Counted from the first letter of the stretch, positions 44,317-53,757 are shown. The stretch: DNA of 64,000 bases from Rothia sp. (in: high G+C Gram-positive bacteria) (GCF_030540545.1 NZ_JAUNVZ010000004.1:1-64000); one strand, 5' to 3'. The notes: a model not told the origin generated them from the letters alone. Numbers and translations: made by a program.

Positions 44317-45705
44317 TTACGCACGGGTTAGGCGCTGCTCCAAATCCTCCAGGGACACTCCGCGAGTCTCGGGTAGGAAACGTGCCATAATCACGGCAAT
44401 CACAATATTCACTGCCATAAAAGCAAAGAACGCGCCCGTCAGGCCGAGAGCCGCCAAAAGCACCGGGAAGAAAGCGCCCACAGCACTATTCATACCCCAG
44501 CCACACAGAGCCGAAAAACCCATACCCGCAGCACGCACACGCAACGGGAAAAGCTCACTCAAAATAACCCAGGTGGATACATTCAGGCAGGTCTGCATCG
44601 AACCCACAAAGGCAATAATAAGCGCCAGCAGCACAAAGGGACGATAGGGCGCATCCTCAGGAATCACCAAAGAAGCAACACCAATCAGCGCATGGAATAG
44701 AGCCGTCAATGAATAGCCCGTAATCACCATGACACGGCGCGGCACACGCTCCATGAGGCGCAGCGAAAGAATAGAACCCAGCACGCCAATAACACCCGGG
44801 CCAATATTGGCAATCAGTGCCGCAGACTCACTAAAACCAGCCTGCTCCAATACGCTCGTACCGTAATACATAATCGCGTTAATACCCGTAAGCTGCTGAC
44901 CGGCAGAAACCGCAATACCCACCGCCAGCAGAGGCAAAAACCAGCTATGGCGCAGGGCCGCACGCAAACCAGGTTCAGTATCCGCACGGTTCACGGTCTC
45001 AAGAATCTGCACAATCTCACGCTCCGCGCGCTGCTCATCGCGAATAGAGGCCATGACCTGACGCGCCTGATCAATACGACCCGTAGAGACCAACCAGCGA
45101 GGGGACTCCGGCACGCGCATCATGCCCAGCAGCAAACCCACCGCCGGCAGCACACACACCGCAAACATGAGACGCCACACCCCGGGAGTATCCGCCAAAC
45201 AGGTACCAATCACCGCATTAATAATAAAAGCCGCCAGCTGACCGGCAACCACCATCAGCTCATTACGACCCGCCAGAGAGCCGCGCACCTCATAGGGAGC
45301 AATCTCCGCCAGATACACCGGAACCACGGTGGAGGCGCCACCCACCGCAAGACCCAGCACAATACGACCGGCAACCAGCACACCAAAAGAAGGTGCAATC
45401 ACGCAGAGCAGAGCACCCGCAATAAACAGAACAGATAATCCGAGAATAGTTTTACGGCGACCGTAAGCATCCGATAAACGACCGCCGGCCAGAGCGCCCG
45501 CCGCAGCAGCCAAACCCAAGGAACCGGTCACCACACCCTGAGATGCCGCATCCAAACCCAGCTCACGACTCATCGACCCCAGGGTACCATTAATAACACC
45601 CGTATCGTAGCCAAAAAGCACACCGCCGAGCGTAGCAATCAGAGTAATACGCGCAAGATGCGCGCGGCTACGCGGCGTAAGTACAGCCGGGAGCGTGGTG
45701 GTCAT
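44317..45705 (-). CDS. sugar-porter MFS transporter
   Basis: 462 residues, 12 helices. Sugar-porter signatures: LFGYDTGVINGTL, GRLSDAYGRRKT (motif A), PVYLAEIAPYEVRGSL, PESPRWL and the closing FLPETRGVSLEDLE. It imports a hexose, pentose or inositol by proton symport. Substrate not deducible. Expressed separately from the aldo/keto reductase gene upstream, with about 90 bp between. Confidence 0.92.
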   Translation of the reverse strand: MTTTLPAVLTPRSRAHLARITLIATLGGVLFGYDTGVINGTLGSMSRELGLDAASQGVVTGSLGLAAAAGALAGGRLSDAYGRRKTILGLSVLFIAGALLCVIAPSFGVLVAGRIVLGLAVGGASTVVPVYLAEIAPYEVRGSLAGRNELMVVAGQLAAFIINAVIGTCLADTPGVWRLMFAVCVLPAVGLLLGMMRVPESPRWLVSTGRIDQARQVMASIRDEQRAEREIVQILETVNRADTEPGLRAALRHSWFLPLLAVGIAVSAGQQLTGINAIMYYGTSVLEQAGFSESAALIANIGPGVIGVLGSILSLRLMERVPRRVMVITGYSLTALFHALIGVASLVIPEDAPYRPFVLLALIIAFVGSMQTCLNVSTWVILSELFPLRVRAAGMGFSALCGWGMNSAVGAFFPVLLAALGLTGAFFAFMAVNIVIAVIMARFLPETRGVSLEDLEQRLTRA

Positions 45706-45798
45706 AAACTTCTTTCAATCAGGGTATAGGCACGCGAAATAAGCGTGCGGGCGCTATAAAAACGATAGCACCGCGCACGCTATTCCCAGAATACGAGC

Positions 45799-46797
45799 CT
45801 AGAAGAGGGCAATCTTTTCAGGAGCCGGGAAAATACGATTCAACTCCGCCAGATCCTGCTCATCAAACACAACACTCACCGCAGCAGCATTTGCACGCAC
45901 CTGCTCCGGGGTAGTCGCACCGGCAATCACACTCGCCACCGGGCGCTGCTGAGCCAACCACGAAAAAGCAGCCTGCACCTGGCTAATACCGCGCTGAGCA
46001 CAAAAATCAGCAAAAGCCTGCAGCTGATCCCAATCCGCATTCTCCAGAACCTGCTGCTTAGAATGCGAAAGGCGCGAACCCTGCGGAGCAACACCGCGCG
46101 AATACTTACCCGTCAACAGACCATTAGCCAGCGGGAAATAGGGCAGAACACCCAAGCCAAAGGCAGAAGCCGCCGGCAGAATCTCCAGCTCCGCGCGACG
46201 ATCCAGCAGATTATAGTGATTTTCCGCCGCAATAAAACGCTCAGAGCCCAGCTCACGCGCCACATACTCCGCCTGAGCCAGCTGCCAACCGGCAAAATTC
46301 GAATGACCCAGATAGCGCACCTTACCCTCAGAGACCAGGTCATCCAGAGCAGAAAGGGTCTCTTCCAAAGGGGTGGCGGGATCGGGGCTGTGATAAAAAT
46401 ACAGGTCAATATACTCGGTGCCCAAACGGTGCAGAGACCCCTCCACCGCGCGCTTAATATAGCGGCGAGAACCGCGAGCGCCCCAATCGTGCCCGTTCAG
46501 CTCACCCACCGGCAAACCAAACTTGGTGACAATGAGCAGCTCATCGCGATCCAGAGCCAGCTCGCGCATTGCCTGCCCAAACATTTCCTCGGAAAGACCC
46601 GGGCGTGCACCGTAGAGATCGGCAATATCAAAGAAAGGAATACCGTGCTCCACTGCAGCGGCAACCACAGCGTTAACGCCCTGTTGGGTGCGGGTCGGGG
46701 TTCCGGGGCGACCCAGATTATTACAGCCAATACCAACACGCGGAACGACCAGGCCGCTGGAGCCCAGGCGCGTGTACTCGGGGGAAATAGTCTTCAT
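45799..46797 (-). CDS. aldo/keto reductase
   Basis: 332 residues. AKR fold with DIADLYGA (catalytic Asp/Tyr), KFGLPVG (Lys region) and LYFYHSPDP (His), and a C-terminal NADPH-binding part (VIAGATTPEQVRANAAA). It reduces an aldehyde or ketone with NADPH; closest in wording to the YghZ/Kv-beta-like group. The ATG lacks a good ribosome-binding site. Repeated TTTATGACG boxes stand immediately upstream. Confidence 0.9.
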   Translation of the reverse strand: MKTISPEYTRLGSSGLVVPRVGIGCNNLGRPGTPTRTQQGVNAVVAAAVEHGIPFFDIADLYGARPGLSEEMFGQAMRELALDRDELLIVTKFGLPVGELNGHDWGARGSRRYIKRAVEGSLHRLGTEYIDLYFYHSPDPATPLEETLSALDDLVSEGKVRYLGHSNFAGWQLAQAEYVARELGSERFIAAENHYNLLDRRAELEILPAASAFGLGVLPYFPLANGLLTGKYSRGVAPQGSRLSHSKQQVLENADWDQLQAFADFCAQRGISQVQAAFSWLAQQRPVASVIAGATTPEQVRANAAAVSVVFDEQDLAELNRIFPAPEKIALF

Positions 46798-46810
46798 AAA
46801 GCCACTCTAC

Positions 46811-46868
46811 CCGTTTATGACGTAAATATGACAGCGTGACCGTTTATGACGCGCAAGCACGTCATAAA
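46811..46868. promoter_or_regulatory. repeated operator-like boxes upstream of the AKR gene
   Basis: CCGTTTATGACG occurs at 46811-46822 and 46840-46851 (29-bp period) and its core recurs inverted as CGTCATAAA (46860-46868), making TTTATGACG-N8-CGTCATAAA. Confidence 0.45.
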
Positions 46869-46945
46869 AACACATATTTGTCATGAAAAGAAATATTTCG
46901 TGTATCACTTGGCAGCTGCAAGCTGAGGGGCATATAGTAATCGTG

Positions 46946-47050
46946 TTATCTATCCAGAGCGACCGAGAGACCTGGCTCTATGACGTCGCAGCAACCTCCT
47001 CATCCTCACAAGGGACTAGATGAAGGTGCTCCCGCCAGGACCGATAGAAC
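46946..47050 (+). promoter_or_regulatory. SAM riboswitch (S-box type)
   Basis: P1 TCTATC (46949-46954) pairs with GATAGA (47043-47048). Between them are CCAGAGCGACCGAGAGACCTGG, CTATGACGTCGCAGCAACC and AAGGTGCTCCCGCCAGGACC, matching the S-box core order. Downstream TCTATCGG (47108-47115) can take the P1 strand CCGATAGA (47041-47048), and CCTTCG (47056-47061) can cover CGAAGG (47122-47127), the metF ribosome-binding site. So SAM probably controls translation of metF and likely metE. Confidence 0.88.
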
Positions 47051-47134
47051 GAATCCCTTCGGTCACCATCGAAAGAATTCGGCGTACCCGCCGCAGGCGG
47101 TCGCACTTCTATCGGGTGGACACGAAGGAATACC

Positions 47135-48046
47135 ATGACGACAGTTCACCCGGCTCTCTCCTATGAGCTATACCCGCCGAGGTCCCACGCCAGCCGCGAA
47201 TCGCTGCTGCGCACCATCTCCGAGCTGGAACACACCAACCCCGACTACGTCTCTGTCACCTACTCCGGTGATGCAGCACGTAAACAGAACACCCTCGCGC
47301 TGCTGGACTACCTGGTCCACGAAACCCGCTTGAACCCCCTGGCACACTTGACCTGTGTAGGTCACTCCGTGGCAGAACTCGAGCGCTCCGTGCGTCTGAT
47401 TCTGGGTCTGGGCGTGCGCGGATTCCTGGCTCTGCGCGGTGATATTCCCGATGACGGATCCCAGAAACTTGAACTGCCCTTCGCACGCTACCTGGTGGAT
47501 CTTATCCGCCGAGTAGAACGAGAAGACTTCGCTCACCTGGCTGCAGGAAAAGTCTCCGTAGGCGTGGCAGCATACCCGCAGAAGCACCCCGAATCCGCAT
47601 CCACTCTGCAAGATATTGAAATCCTGCTCTCCAAGCAGCGTGCAGGAGCGGACTTCGCCATTACCCAGGTCTTCTTTGACAATGACCAATACCGCGGACT
47701 GGTTGACGCCGCACGCCCGGCAGGAGTGACCATGCCCCTGGTCCCCGGCATTATGCCCGTCACCAGCCTCAAGCGCCTGCTCAAGCTCACCGAACTCGCT
47801 GGCCTGGAGGTGCCCCGCGATCTGGCATACAAGCTGGAAACCGCAACCTCCAAGCAGGAACTGCACCAGATCGGTGTGGACTACGCACTCGAACAGTGCA
47901 AGGCGGTTCTGGACGCCGGCGCAACCGGACTGCACTTCTACACCTTCAACGAACACGAAGCAGTCCTGGATGTTATTGAGCACCTGGACATCCCGCGCTA
48001 TAGCAACCGATTCAACCTGCCCCTGGCAGAACTGCAATTCGCATAA
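47135..48046 (+). CDS. metF: methylenetetrahydrofolate reductase
   Basis: 303 residues. TIM-barrel FAD enzyme with SYELYPPRS, YVSVTYSGD, HLTCVG, LALRGD and DFAITQVFFDNDQY, all typical MetF motifs. It makes 5-methyltetrahydrofolate for MetE encoded downstream. The mRNA begins with a SAM riboswitch, so expression should fall when SAM is plentiful. Ribosome-binding site GAAGGA. Confidence 0.96.
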   Translation: MTTVHPALSYELYPPRSHASRESLLRTISELEHTNPDYVSVTYSGDAARKQNTLALLDYLVHETRLNPLAHLTCVGHSVAELERSVRLILGLGVRGFLALRGDIPDDGSQKLELPFARYLVDLIRRVEREDFAHLAAGKVSVGVAAYPQKHPESASTLQDIEILLSKQRAGADFAITQVFFDNDQYRGLVDAARPAGVTMPLVPGIMPVTSLKRLLKLTELAGLEVPRDLAYKLETATSKQELHQIGVDYALEQCKAVLDAGATGLHFYTFNEHEAVLDVIEHLDIPRYSNRFNLPLAELQFA

Positions 48047-48136
48047 AACCGGTTCGCCTCATATCGGCTGCACCATACGCAGCTCCACACATTTCATTAG
48101 ACCCTACCGATACTATCTATCTAAAGGAAAACAACC

Positions 48137-50455
48137 ATGTCGAACACCGTCGCTTTTGATGCAGCAACCATCGTAGGTTACCCGCGCATCGGCCGCTTCC
48201 GCGAACTGAAGAAGGCACAGGAAGCATTCTGGAAGGGTAAGATCACCCTGGCAGAACTGAAGGAGACCGCAGCAGAGATTCAGCGTACCTACTACGAGCG
48301 TGTCTGCGCAGCAGGCCTGGGCAAGGACAACTCCTCCATCCCCGCAACCTTCTCCTACTACGACCAGGTGCTGGATGCAATCCGCCTGTTTACCCTGGTG
48401 CCCGCACGCCTGGCAGAAGCTAAGGACGAGCGCGGCCTGCTGGATCTGCCCGGTTACTTCGCCCTGGCACGCGGTACCGAGAAGCTGCCTCCGCTGGAAA
48501 TGACCAAGTGGTTCGATACCAACTACCACTACCTGGTGCCCGAAATCGGCGCAGAGACCGAGATTAAGATCAACACCGAAGCGCTGGTCGAGCAGCTGGA
48601 AACCGCTGCAGCAGCCGGCGTGAAGGTACGCCCCCAGCTGGTCGGCCCGCTGACCCTGCTGCTGGGCGCTAAGGCAGAGCAGGGCTCCGCAGAAGACTTC
48701 GAGCCTATCAGCCGCCTGGATGATTTCATCGCAGCATACAAGCAGGTTCTGGCAGAACTGGCAGAGCGCGGCGTGGAATGGGTCCAGCTGGACGAGCCCG
48801 GCCTGACCATCGACCGTGACAATAATGCAGAAATCGCAGAACTGGCACGTAAGACCTACTCCGAGCTCGCTAAGGAAACCCAGCGCCCCAAGCTGTTGGT
48901 CACCAGCCCCTACGGTGAGCTGCGCGAGAACCTCGACGCCCTGATTGGCACCGGTATTGAGGCACTGCACCTGGACCTGGTTCACGGCAAGTACACCCCC
49001 GCAGAACTGGCAGCTGTAGCAACCGCAGGTATCACCCTGGTTGCAGGTATTATCAACGGCCGTAATATCTGGAAGGCAGATCTGCGCGCAGCCCTGGCAG
49101 CAGCCGAGGAACTGCCCGGCGCTGTGGTCGTCTCCTCCTCCACCTCCCTGCAGCACGTTCCGCACGACGTGACCCTGGAAGATGCAGCAGAGGTCCCCGT
49201 GGACGGTCTGTCCTTCGCAGACCAGAAGGTTGCTGAAATCGCAACCCTGGCACGCGGCCTGGCAGAGGGCGCAGAGGCTGTTGAAGCAGAACTGGCAGCA
49301 GCTGATGAGGCTCTGGCACGCTTCAACGCAGACCCCCGCAAGCACAATGACGAAATCCGCGCTCGCGCAGCAGCTGTGAAGGCAGAAGATTTCGACCGCC
49401 CCGTGATTGACGTACGCCGCGAAGCACAGGCAGATCTGAACCTGCCCAAGCTGCCCACCACCACCATCGGCTCCTTCCCCCAGACCGCTGATATTCGCCG
49501 CCACCGTGCAGAGGCACGTGCAGGCAAGATCAGCCAGGAGCAGCTGGATGAATTCCTGCGCGAGGAAATCGCTTCGGTTATCAAGCTACAGGAAGAGCTG
49601 GACCTGGATGTCCTGGTTCACGGTGAAGCTGAGCGTAACGACATGGTTCAGTACTTCGCTGAGAACTTCGACGGTTTCGCAACCACCAAGCACGGTTGGG
49701 TTCAGTCCTACGGCTCGCGTTGCACCCGTCCCTCGGTACTCTTCGGTGACGTCAAGCGTACCGGTGAGGGCCTGCGTGGTGACGCATTCACCGTTCCGTG
49801 GAGCGCATACGCACAGTCCCTGTCCGAGCGTCCCGTCAAGGGCATGCTCACCGGCCCGGTGACCATCCTGGCGTGGTCCTTCGTGCGTGACGACCAGCCT
49901 CGCCGCGACACCGCAAACCAGGTGGCTCTGGCACTGGCTGACGAAATCGCAGACTTGGAAGCAGCGGGTATCCGCATTATTCAGGTGGATGAGCCGGCGC
50001 TGCGCGAGTTGCTGCCCCTGCGCCGCGATGCACACGCCGACTACCTGGATTGGTCCGTGAACTCCTTCCGCCTGGCAACTTCCGGTGTTGAGGACAAGAC
50101 CCAGATCCACACCCACCTGTGCTACTCCGAGTTCAACGAAATCATTGACTCGATCAACGCCCTGAACGCAGATGTGACCAGCATCGAGGCAGCACGTTCC
50201 CACATGGAGCTGCTGGCTGACATTCCCGAAACCTACGTTTCGGGTCTGGGCCCGGGCGTGTGGGATATTCACTCCCCGCGCGTTCCCTCCGAGGCTGAGG
50301 TTGAGGATTTGATCCGCACCGCTATTAACTACGGCACCATTGCGGATCTGTGGATCAACCCCGACTGCGGTCTGAAGACTCGCGACTATGAGGAGACCAA
50401 GCAGTCTCTGCAGAACCTGGTTGCGGCTACTAAGGCTGTACGCGCAAGCCTGTAG
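48137..50455 (+). CDS. metE: cobalamin-independent methionine synthase
   Basis: 772 residues, two homologous barrels. Zinc ligands lie in IHTHLCYSEF (His, Cys) and NPDCGLKTR (Cys); folate/homocysteine-site motifs include GPVTILAWSF, VDEPALRE and the GVWDIHSPRVPS loop. It transfers the methyl group from methyltetrahydrofolate to homocysteine. 90 bp after metF with its own strong ribosome-binding site (AAAGGAAAA); probably shares the SAM-controlled transcript. Confidence 0.96.
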   Translation: MSNTVAFDAATIVGYPRIGRFRELKKAQEAFWKGKITLAELKETAAEIQRTYYERVCAAGLGKDNSSIPATFSYYDQVLDAIRLFTLVPARLAEAKDERGLLDLPGYFALARGTEKLPPLEMTKWFDTNYHYLVPEIGAETEIKINTEALVEQLETAAAAGVKVRPQLVGPLTLLLGAKAEQGSAEDFEPISRLDDFIAAYKQVLAELAERGVEWVQLDEPGLTIDRDNNAEIAELARKTYSELAKETQRPKLLVTSPYGELRENLDALIGTGIEALHLDLVHGKYTPAELAAVATAGITLVAGIINGRNIWKADLRAALAAAEELPGAVVVSSSTSLQHVPHDVTLEDAAEVPVDGLSFADQKVAEIATLARGLAEGAEAVEAELAAADEALARFNADPRKHNDEIRARAAAVKAEDFDRPVIDVRREAQADLNLPKLPTTTIGSFPQTADIRRHRAEARAGKISQEQLDEFLREEIASVIKLQEELDLDVLVHGEAERNDMVQYFAENFDGFATTKHGWVQSYGSRCTRPSVLFGDVKRTGEGLRGDAFTVPWSAYAQSLSERPVKGMLTGPVTILAWSFVRDDQPRRDTANQVALALADEIADLEAAGIRIIQVDEPALRELLPLRRDAHADYLDWSVNSFRLATSGVEDKTQIHTHLCYSEFNEIIDSINALNADVTSIEAARSHMELLADIPETYVSGLGPGVWDIHSPRVPSEAEVEDLIRTAINYGTIADLWINPDCGLKTRDYEETKQSLQNLVAATKAVRASL

Positions 50456-50540
50456 GCTTATGCGTTGAGTGTCGTGCTGTGGTGGTGCGGCACCCCTCTA
50501 AACCGGCCCCGTACGGGGTGTCCTGGATAGATAGATAAGG

Positions 50541-50581
50541 CTCCCGGTGTGTGCGCTCTATTAGAGTGTGCGCGCCGGGAG
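50541..50581 (+). terminator. terminator of metE
   Basis: CTCCCGG pairs with CCGGGAG, with an inner GCGCTCTA/AGTGTGC-type extension, followed by TTCTGTTGTT. Confidence 0.7.
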
Positions 50582-50737
50582 TTCTGTTGTTGGTGGCGGT
50601 ATAAAGGGCTGAGCATGTGCCCAAATGCACATTAGTGCAGGGTATATATGAACATATTCTCAGATAGGGTGCTATATACCTGTACATATGTCACCGGGAC
50701 ATAGTAACTTAGGGGTGCCTTTGTTATTATCAGGCTC

Positions 50738-52186
50738 ATGACTACCACAGATTCACAGAAGAAGGGTAAAATCCCGGGCTGGTTGGCTATCCCGGAACCC
50801 GTAAAACGTCTGCCCGACGCTGAGGTCGATCAGAAGTACCCGAACATGCGCTTGCAGGTGTTCATGGGTATTTTTATTGGCTACGCGACCTTCTATCTCA
50901 TTCGCAATAATGTGCCGCTGGTGGCACCGATTCTCACCGATCAGCTCGGCTTTAGCAATACCGCTATTGGTGTGCTGTCTACTTCGTTGCTGCTTGCCTA
51001 TGGCTTCAGCAAGTTCTTGACCGCGATGATCTCTGACCGCTCCAATGCGCGTCTCTTCCTGCCGATCGGTCTGGTGCTCTCCTCCATTGCCAATATTTTG
51101 CTGGCGCTCACCGGCTATATGGGTGAGGGTGCCCAGGCGGGTACCGCGGCGGCTGCTATTGCCTCCACTATGGCGGCGATTATGGTCTTCAATGGCGTGT
51201 TCCAGGGTATGGGCTGGCCGCCTTCGGGCCGTGTGTTGGTGAACTGGTTCTCCACCGGTGAGCGCGGCGGCAAGGTCGCTATTTGGAATACCGCGCACAA
51301 TGTGGGTGCCGCTCTTTCCGGTGCCCTGGTTGCCTGGGGTTTTGCTGCTTTTGGTAAGAGCTGGGAGGTGGCATTCTGGTTCCCTGCTGCTGCTTCTCTG
51401 GTGCTGGCTGCTATTTCTTGGTTCCTGATTCGCGATAACCCCGAAGCTGAGGGTCTGCCCCCGATCGCCGAGTATCGCAATGACCCGGATAAGGTGGAAT
51501 CCACCAAGGAAGACCGCACTGAGTCCACCTGGACTACCCTGCGTAAGCACGTGCTGGGTAATCGCACCATTGTGAACCTGGCGCTGGCGAATGTGTTTGT
51601 GTACACCCTGCGCTACGGCGTGCTGGTGTGGACCCCGAAGTACCTGCACGATGTGCGTCATGCCTCCCTTGAGGGCGGCCTGATGGGCTTCTCCATTCTG
51701 GAGATTTCCGGCATTTTCGGCACCCTGCTCTGCGGTTTTATTTCCGACTATGTCTTTAAGGGTCGCCGTTCCCCGGCGGGTATTCTCTTCCTGCTGGCTA
51801 CCGTGGCTACCATTCTGCTCTACTCCATGGATGCTCCGCTGTGGGTTGCTATGATCGCTCTGGCTCTCTTTGGTGGCCTGATTTACGGCCCGGTGATGCT
51901 GATCGGTCTGCAGGCTATTGACCTCTCTCCCTCCCATGTGGCGGGTACCGCGGCGGGCTTTACCGGTCTGTTCGGTTACGCTCTGGGTGCGACCATGGCA
52001 TCCACCGGTGTGGGTATTATTGTGGACGTCTGGGGCTGGGGCGCTGCCTTTAGCTTTATGATTGCCTGCGCGCTGATTGCTGCTGTTTTCCTGTTTATGG
52101 TCAACGGCGATGAGAAGCGTCTGATGGCTGAGCGTAAGGCTCGTATGATGCGCGATAATGTGCAGATGGATACCGAAGCTGAGTAA
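50738..52186 (+). CDS. organophosphate:phosphate antiporter family MFS (GlpT/UhpT-like)
   Basis: 482 residues, 12 helices. OPA features: YATFYLIRNNVPL in the first helix, GFSNTAIGVLSTSLLLAYGFSKF, GMGWPPSGRVLVNWFS and the central ALLKYGVLVWTP-like segment (here TLRYGVLVWTPKYL). Members exchange glycerol-3-phosphate, hexose-phosphates or phosphoglycerate for phosphate. Substrate not deducible. Weak ribosome-binding site; preceded by a 280-bp region with no other feature than the metE terminator. Confidence 0.88.
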   Translation: MTTTDSQKKGKIPGWLAIPEPVKRLPDAEVDQKYPNMRLQVFMGIFIGYATFYLIRNNVPLVAPILTDQLGFSNTAIGVLSTSLLLAYGFSKFLTAMISDRSNARLFLPIGLVLSSIANILLALTGYMGEGAQAGTAAAAIASTMAAIMVFNGVFQGMGWPPSGRVLVNWFSTGERGGKVAIWNTAHNVGAALSGALVAWGFAAFGKSWEVAFWFPAAASLVLAAISWFLIRDNPEAEGLPPIAEYRNDPDKVESTKEDRTESTWTTLRKHVLGNRTIVNLALANVFVYTLRYGVLVWTPKYLHDVRHASLEGGLMGFSILEISGIFGTLLCGFISDYVFKGRRSPAGILFLLATVATILLYSMDAPLWVAMIALALFGGLIYGPVMLIGLQAIDLSPSHVAGTAAGFTGLFGYALGATMASTGVGIIVDVWGWGAAFSFMIACALIAAVFLFMVNGDEKRLMAERKARMMRDNVQMDTEAE

Positions 52187-52208
52187 TCACCCTCTAGCTC
52201 TCATATAA

Positions 52209-52248
52209 ACCAAGGGGCGGTGCGGGTTTTCCCGTACCGCCCCTTGGT
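52209..52248. terminator. bidirectional terminator
   Basis: An 18-bp stem (52209-52226 with 52231-52248) around TTTT, between convergent genes. Confidence 0.85.
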
Positions 52249-52283
52249 GTTGCTCGTATCATGTGGATACTAGCAGTGTACTT

Positions 52284-53087
52284 TTACTGATTATTGAGCA
52301 CGAATTCTTTAAATTTTTTATTATTTTCGCGGTAGAGCTCTGATTCGTGTTTAAGATCAGCCTCATGGTCACGAATGAGCGGAGCTTGGATGGATGCTTC
52401 AATGTCCATCATTTTCTGCGTAGACCCGGTTTCTTGAGCGCATTTAGCTTCAATGGTCGCTACTCGAATTTCTTCATCCGTAACTTCTTTGCTGCCTCCA
52501 AAAGCAGTTCCTTCTTGACTCATCCACTGGCTTTGATTGCTGGCAGGAGGGGTGAGGTTTTTGCTCTTCATGCATGCATGCCACTCTTTTCTTGCGTCCT
52601 GCCATTCTTTAATGCGGCTGGCTTCCTGGCGTGCTTGTCCTTCCACTCTGGTTGCTGCTATATGATAATGCAGAGTTCCGATGGCTGCTAGTTCCCTATC
52701 AACTTGAGGACGGCACGATTCTTCGATTGAAGAATCATTGTGGGTTTCGCGTATAGTTTTCCTATCAATATACCCATACTTTTGTGTATATTCAGGATTC
52801 CATACACCGTGTCCTTGGCCTTGAGAACCAGAAATAGCAGGATCAAAAATCTCAGCATCGTAGTGAGAGCCGGAACGTTCAAAACATCTTTTCATTAAGA
52901 TATATTGTGCATGATAGTAATAGTTCTTATCGCCATAATCAAAATAGTTGCTAATCGGCATAATGATTGTATTATTTTTATAATCTAAAACTGCTTTAGC
53001 GCTAGTATCTCGTGGCAGGGGAGGGGAAGCGCAAGAGAAACACGTAGAAATAATAAAAACAAATATAAAACCCAGTATCTTCTTCAT
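52284..53087 (-). CDS. lipoprotein of unknown family (paralogue of 42416-43273)
   Basis: 267 residues. Signal peptide and lipobox CFSC/ SCA at about residues 16-20. It shares with its paralogue AVLDYKNNTIIMPI near the start, W.PEYTQKYGYI, a REWQDARKEWHACMKSKNLTP segment, and EEIRVATIEAKCAQ...DIEASIQAPLIRDHE. Long Glu/Lys/Arg helices at the C-terminus. Codon use is AT-rich, unlike the core genes. It is the second gene after the 36-codon ORF at 53166-53276. Function unknown. Confidence 0.75.
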   Translation of the reverse strand: MKKILGFIFVFIISTCFSCASPPLPRDTSAKAVLDYKNNTIIMPISNYFDYGDKNYYYHAQYILMKRCFERSGSHYDAEIFDPAISGSQGQGHGVWNPEYTQKYGYIDRKTIRETHNDSSIEESCRPQVDRELAAIGTLHYHIAATRVEGQARQEASRIKEWQDARKEWHACMKSKNLTPPASNQSQWMSQEGTAFGGSKEVTDEEIRVATIEAKCAQETGSTQKMMDIEASIQAPLIRDHEADLKHESELYRENNKKFKEFVLNNQ

Positions 53088-53165
53088 TGAAATTCCTTTT
53101 TATTGAGGGTGTATCGACAGATAGAGTCAGTCGAGACACCCCGCTATCTATAAAGGTGCTTCTGC

Positions 53166-53276
53166 TTATGAGCAAATCCTGGATGACGTAATGGACTCAA
53201 TCCAATCGAATACACCCGGATTACTCAGACCTTTATAATCCGCGTATGCAAGAATCTTCTTGGGTACCGTAGCCAT
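53166..53276 (-). CDS. 36-residue peptide ORF
   Basis: ATG at 53276 with a strong AGGAGG 8 nt upstream. The predicted peptide starts MATVPKKILAYADYKG, has aromatic residues Tyr11, Tyr14, Phe23 and Trp25, and ends ...SRICS with a single Cys next to the last residue. No signal peptide by eye. It precedes the lipoprotein gene (78-bp gap) on the same strand. It may be a peptide product (toxin, signal or modified peptide) or a translated leader. The strong ribosome-binding site is the main support. Confidence 0.55.
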   Translation of the reverse strand: MATVPKKILAYADYKGLSNPGVFDWIESITSSRICS

Positions 53277-53757
53277 GATGTTTTCCTCCTAGCGTGGCTA
53301 GCGGTAGGTTCCCCCAGGGGAATCTATCGTAATGTTTAAGCGACCTGGCTCCAAAATCATCCTTAGTGAATATGACTTAAGACTAGCACCCTTTCTCAGT
53401 GGAATTCAGGACCCCTTTTCTACTTCAATGTATAATAAAGTGCCATTTTTTGTTCTATTTAATGGAGTTTGTTCAAATTTAACTAAATTTAATAGATAAA
53501 ATTTCCTAAAATATTATATAAAATTTTTAGAAATACTTATAATTTTCGACCGAAAAACCGCGGTGACCCACTGTGGCACCTCCACCGCACATACTGAAGG
53601 TACACGCAAACCATGGGAGGTGCATCCGGCTCAGGCAGGAACTCCTGACCTGAGAAAAACGCACTTAAGTGGTAGTGTCAGAAGAAGAAAAACACACTAT
53701 AGACACCATCCTCTATAGAGACGCTACAAGAGACATAGAGAAGATAAGAATAGAGCA
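53277..53757. other. 480-bp low-GC intergenic region
   Basis: No gene. A TTCCCC/GGGGAA dyad (about 53309-53324), a very AT-rich core (about 53420-53545), and a CTCAGG-CAGGA-ACT-CCTG-ACCTGAG dyad (53629-53653) are visible. Probably holds divergent promoters of the peptide ORF and the P450 gene. Base composition suggests imported DNA. Confidence 0.5.
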
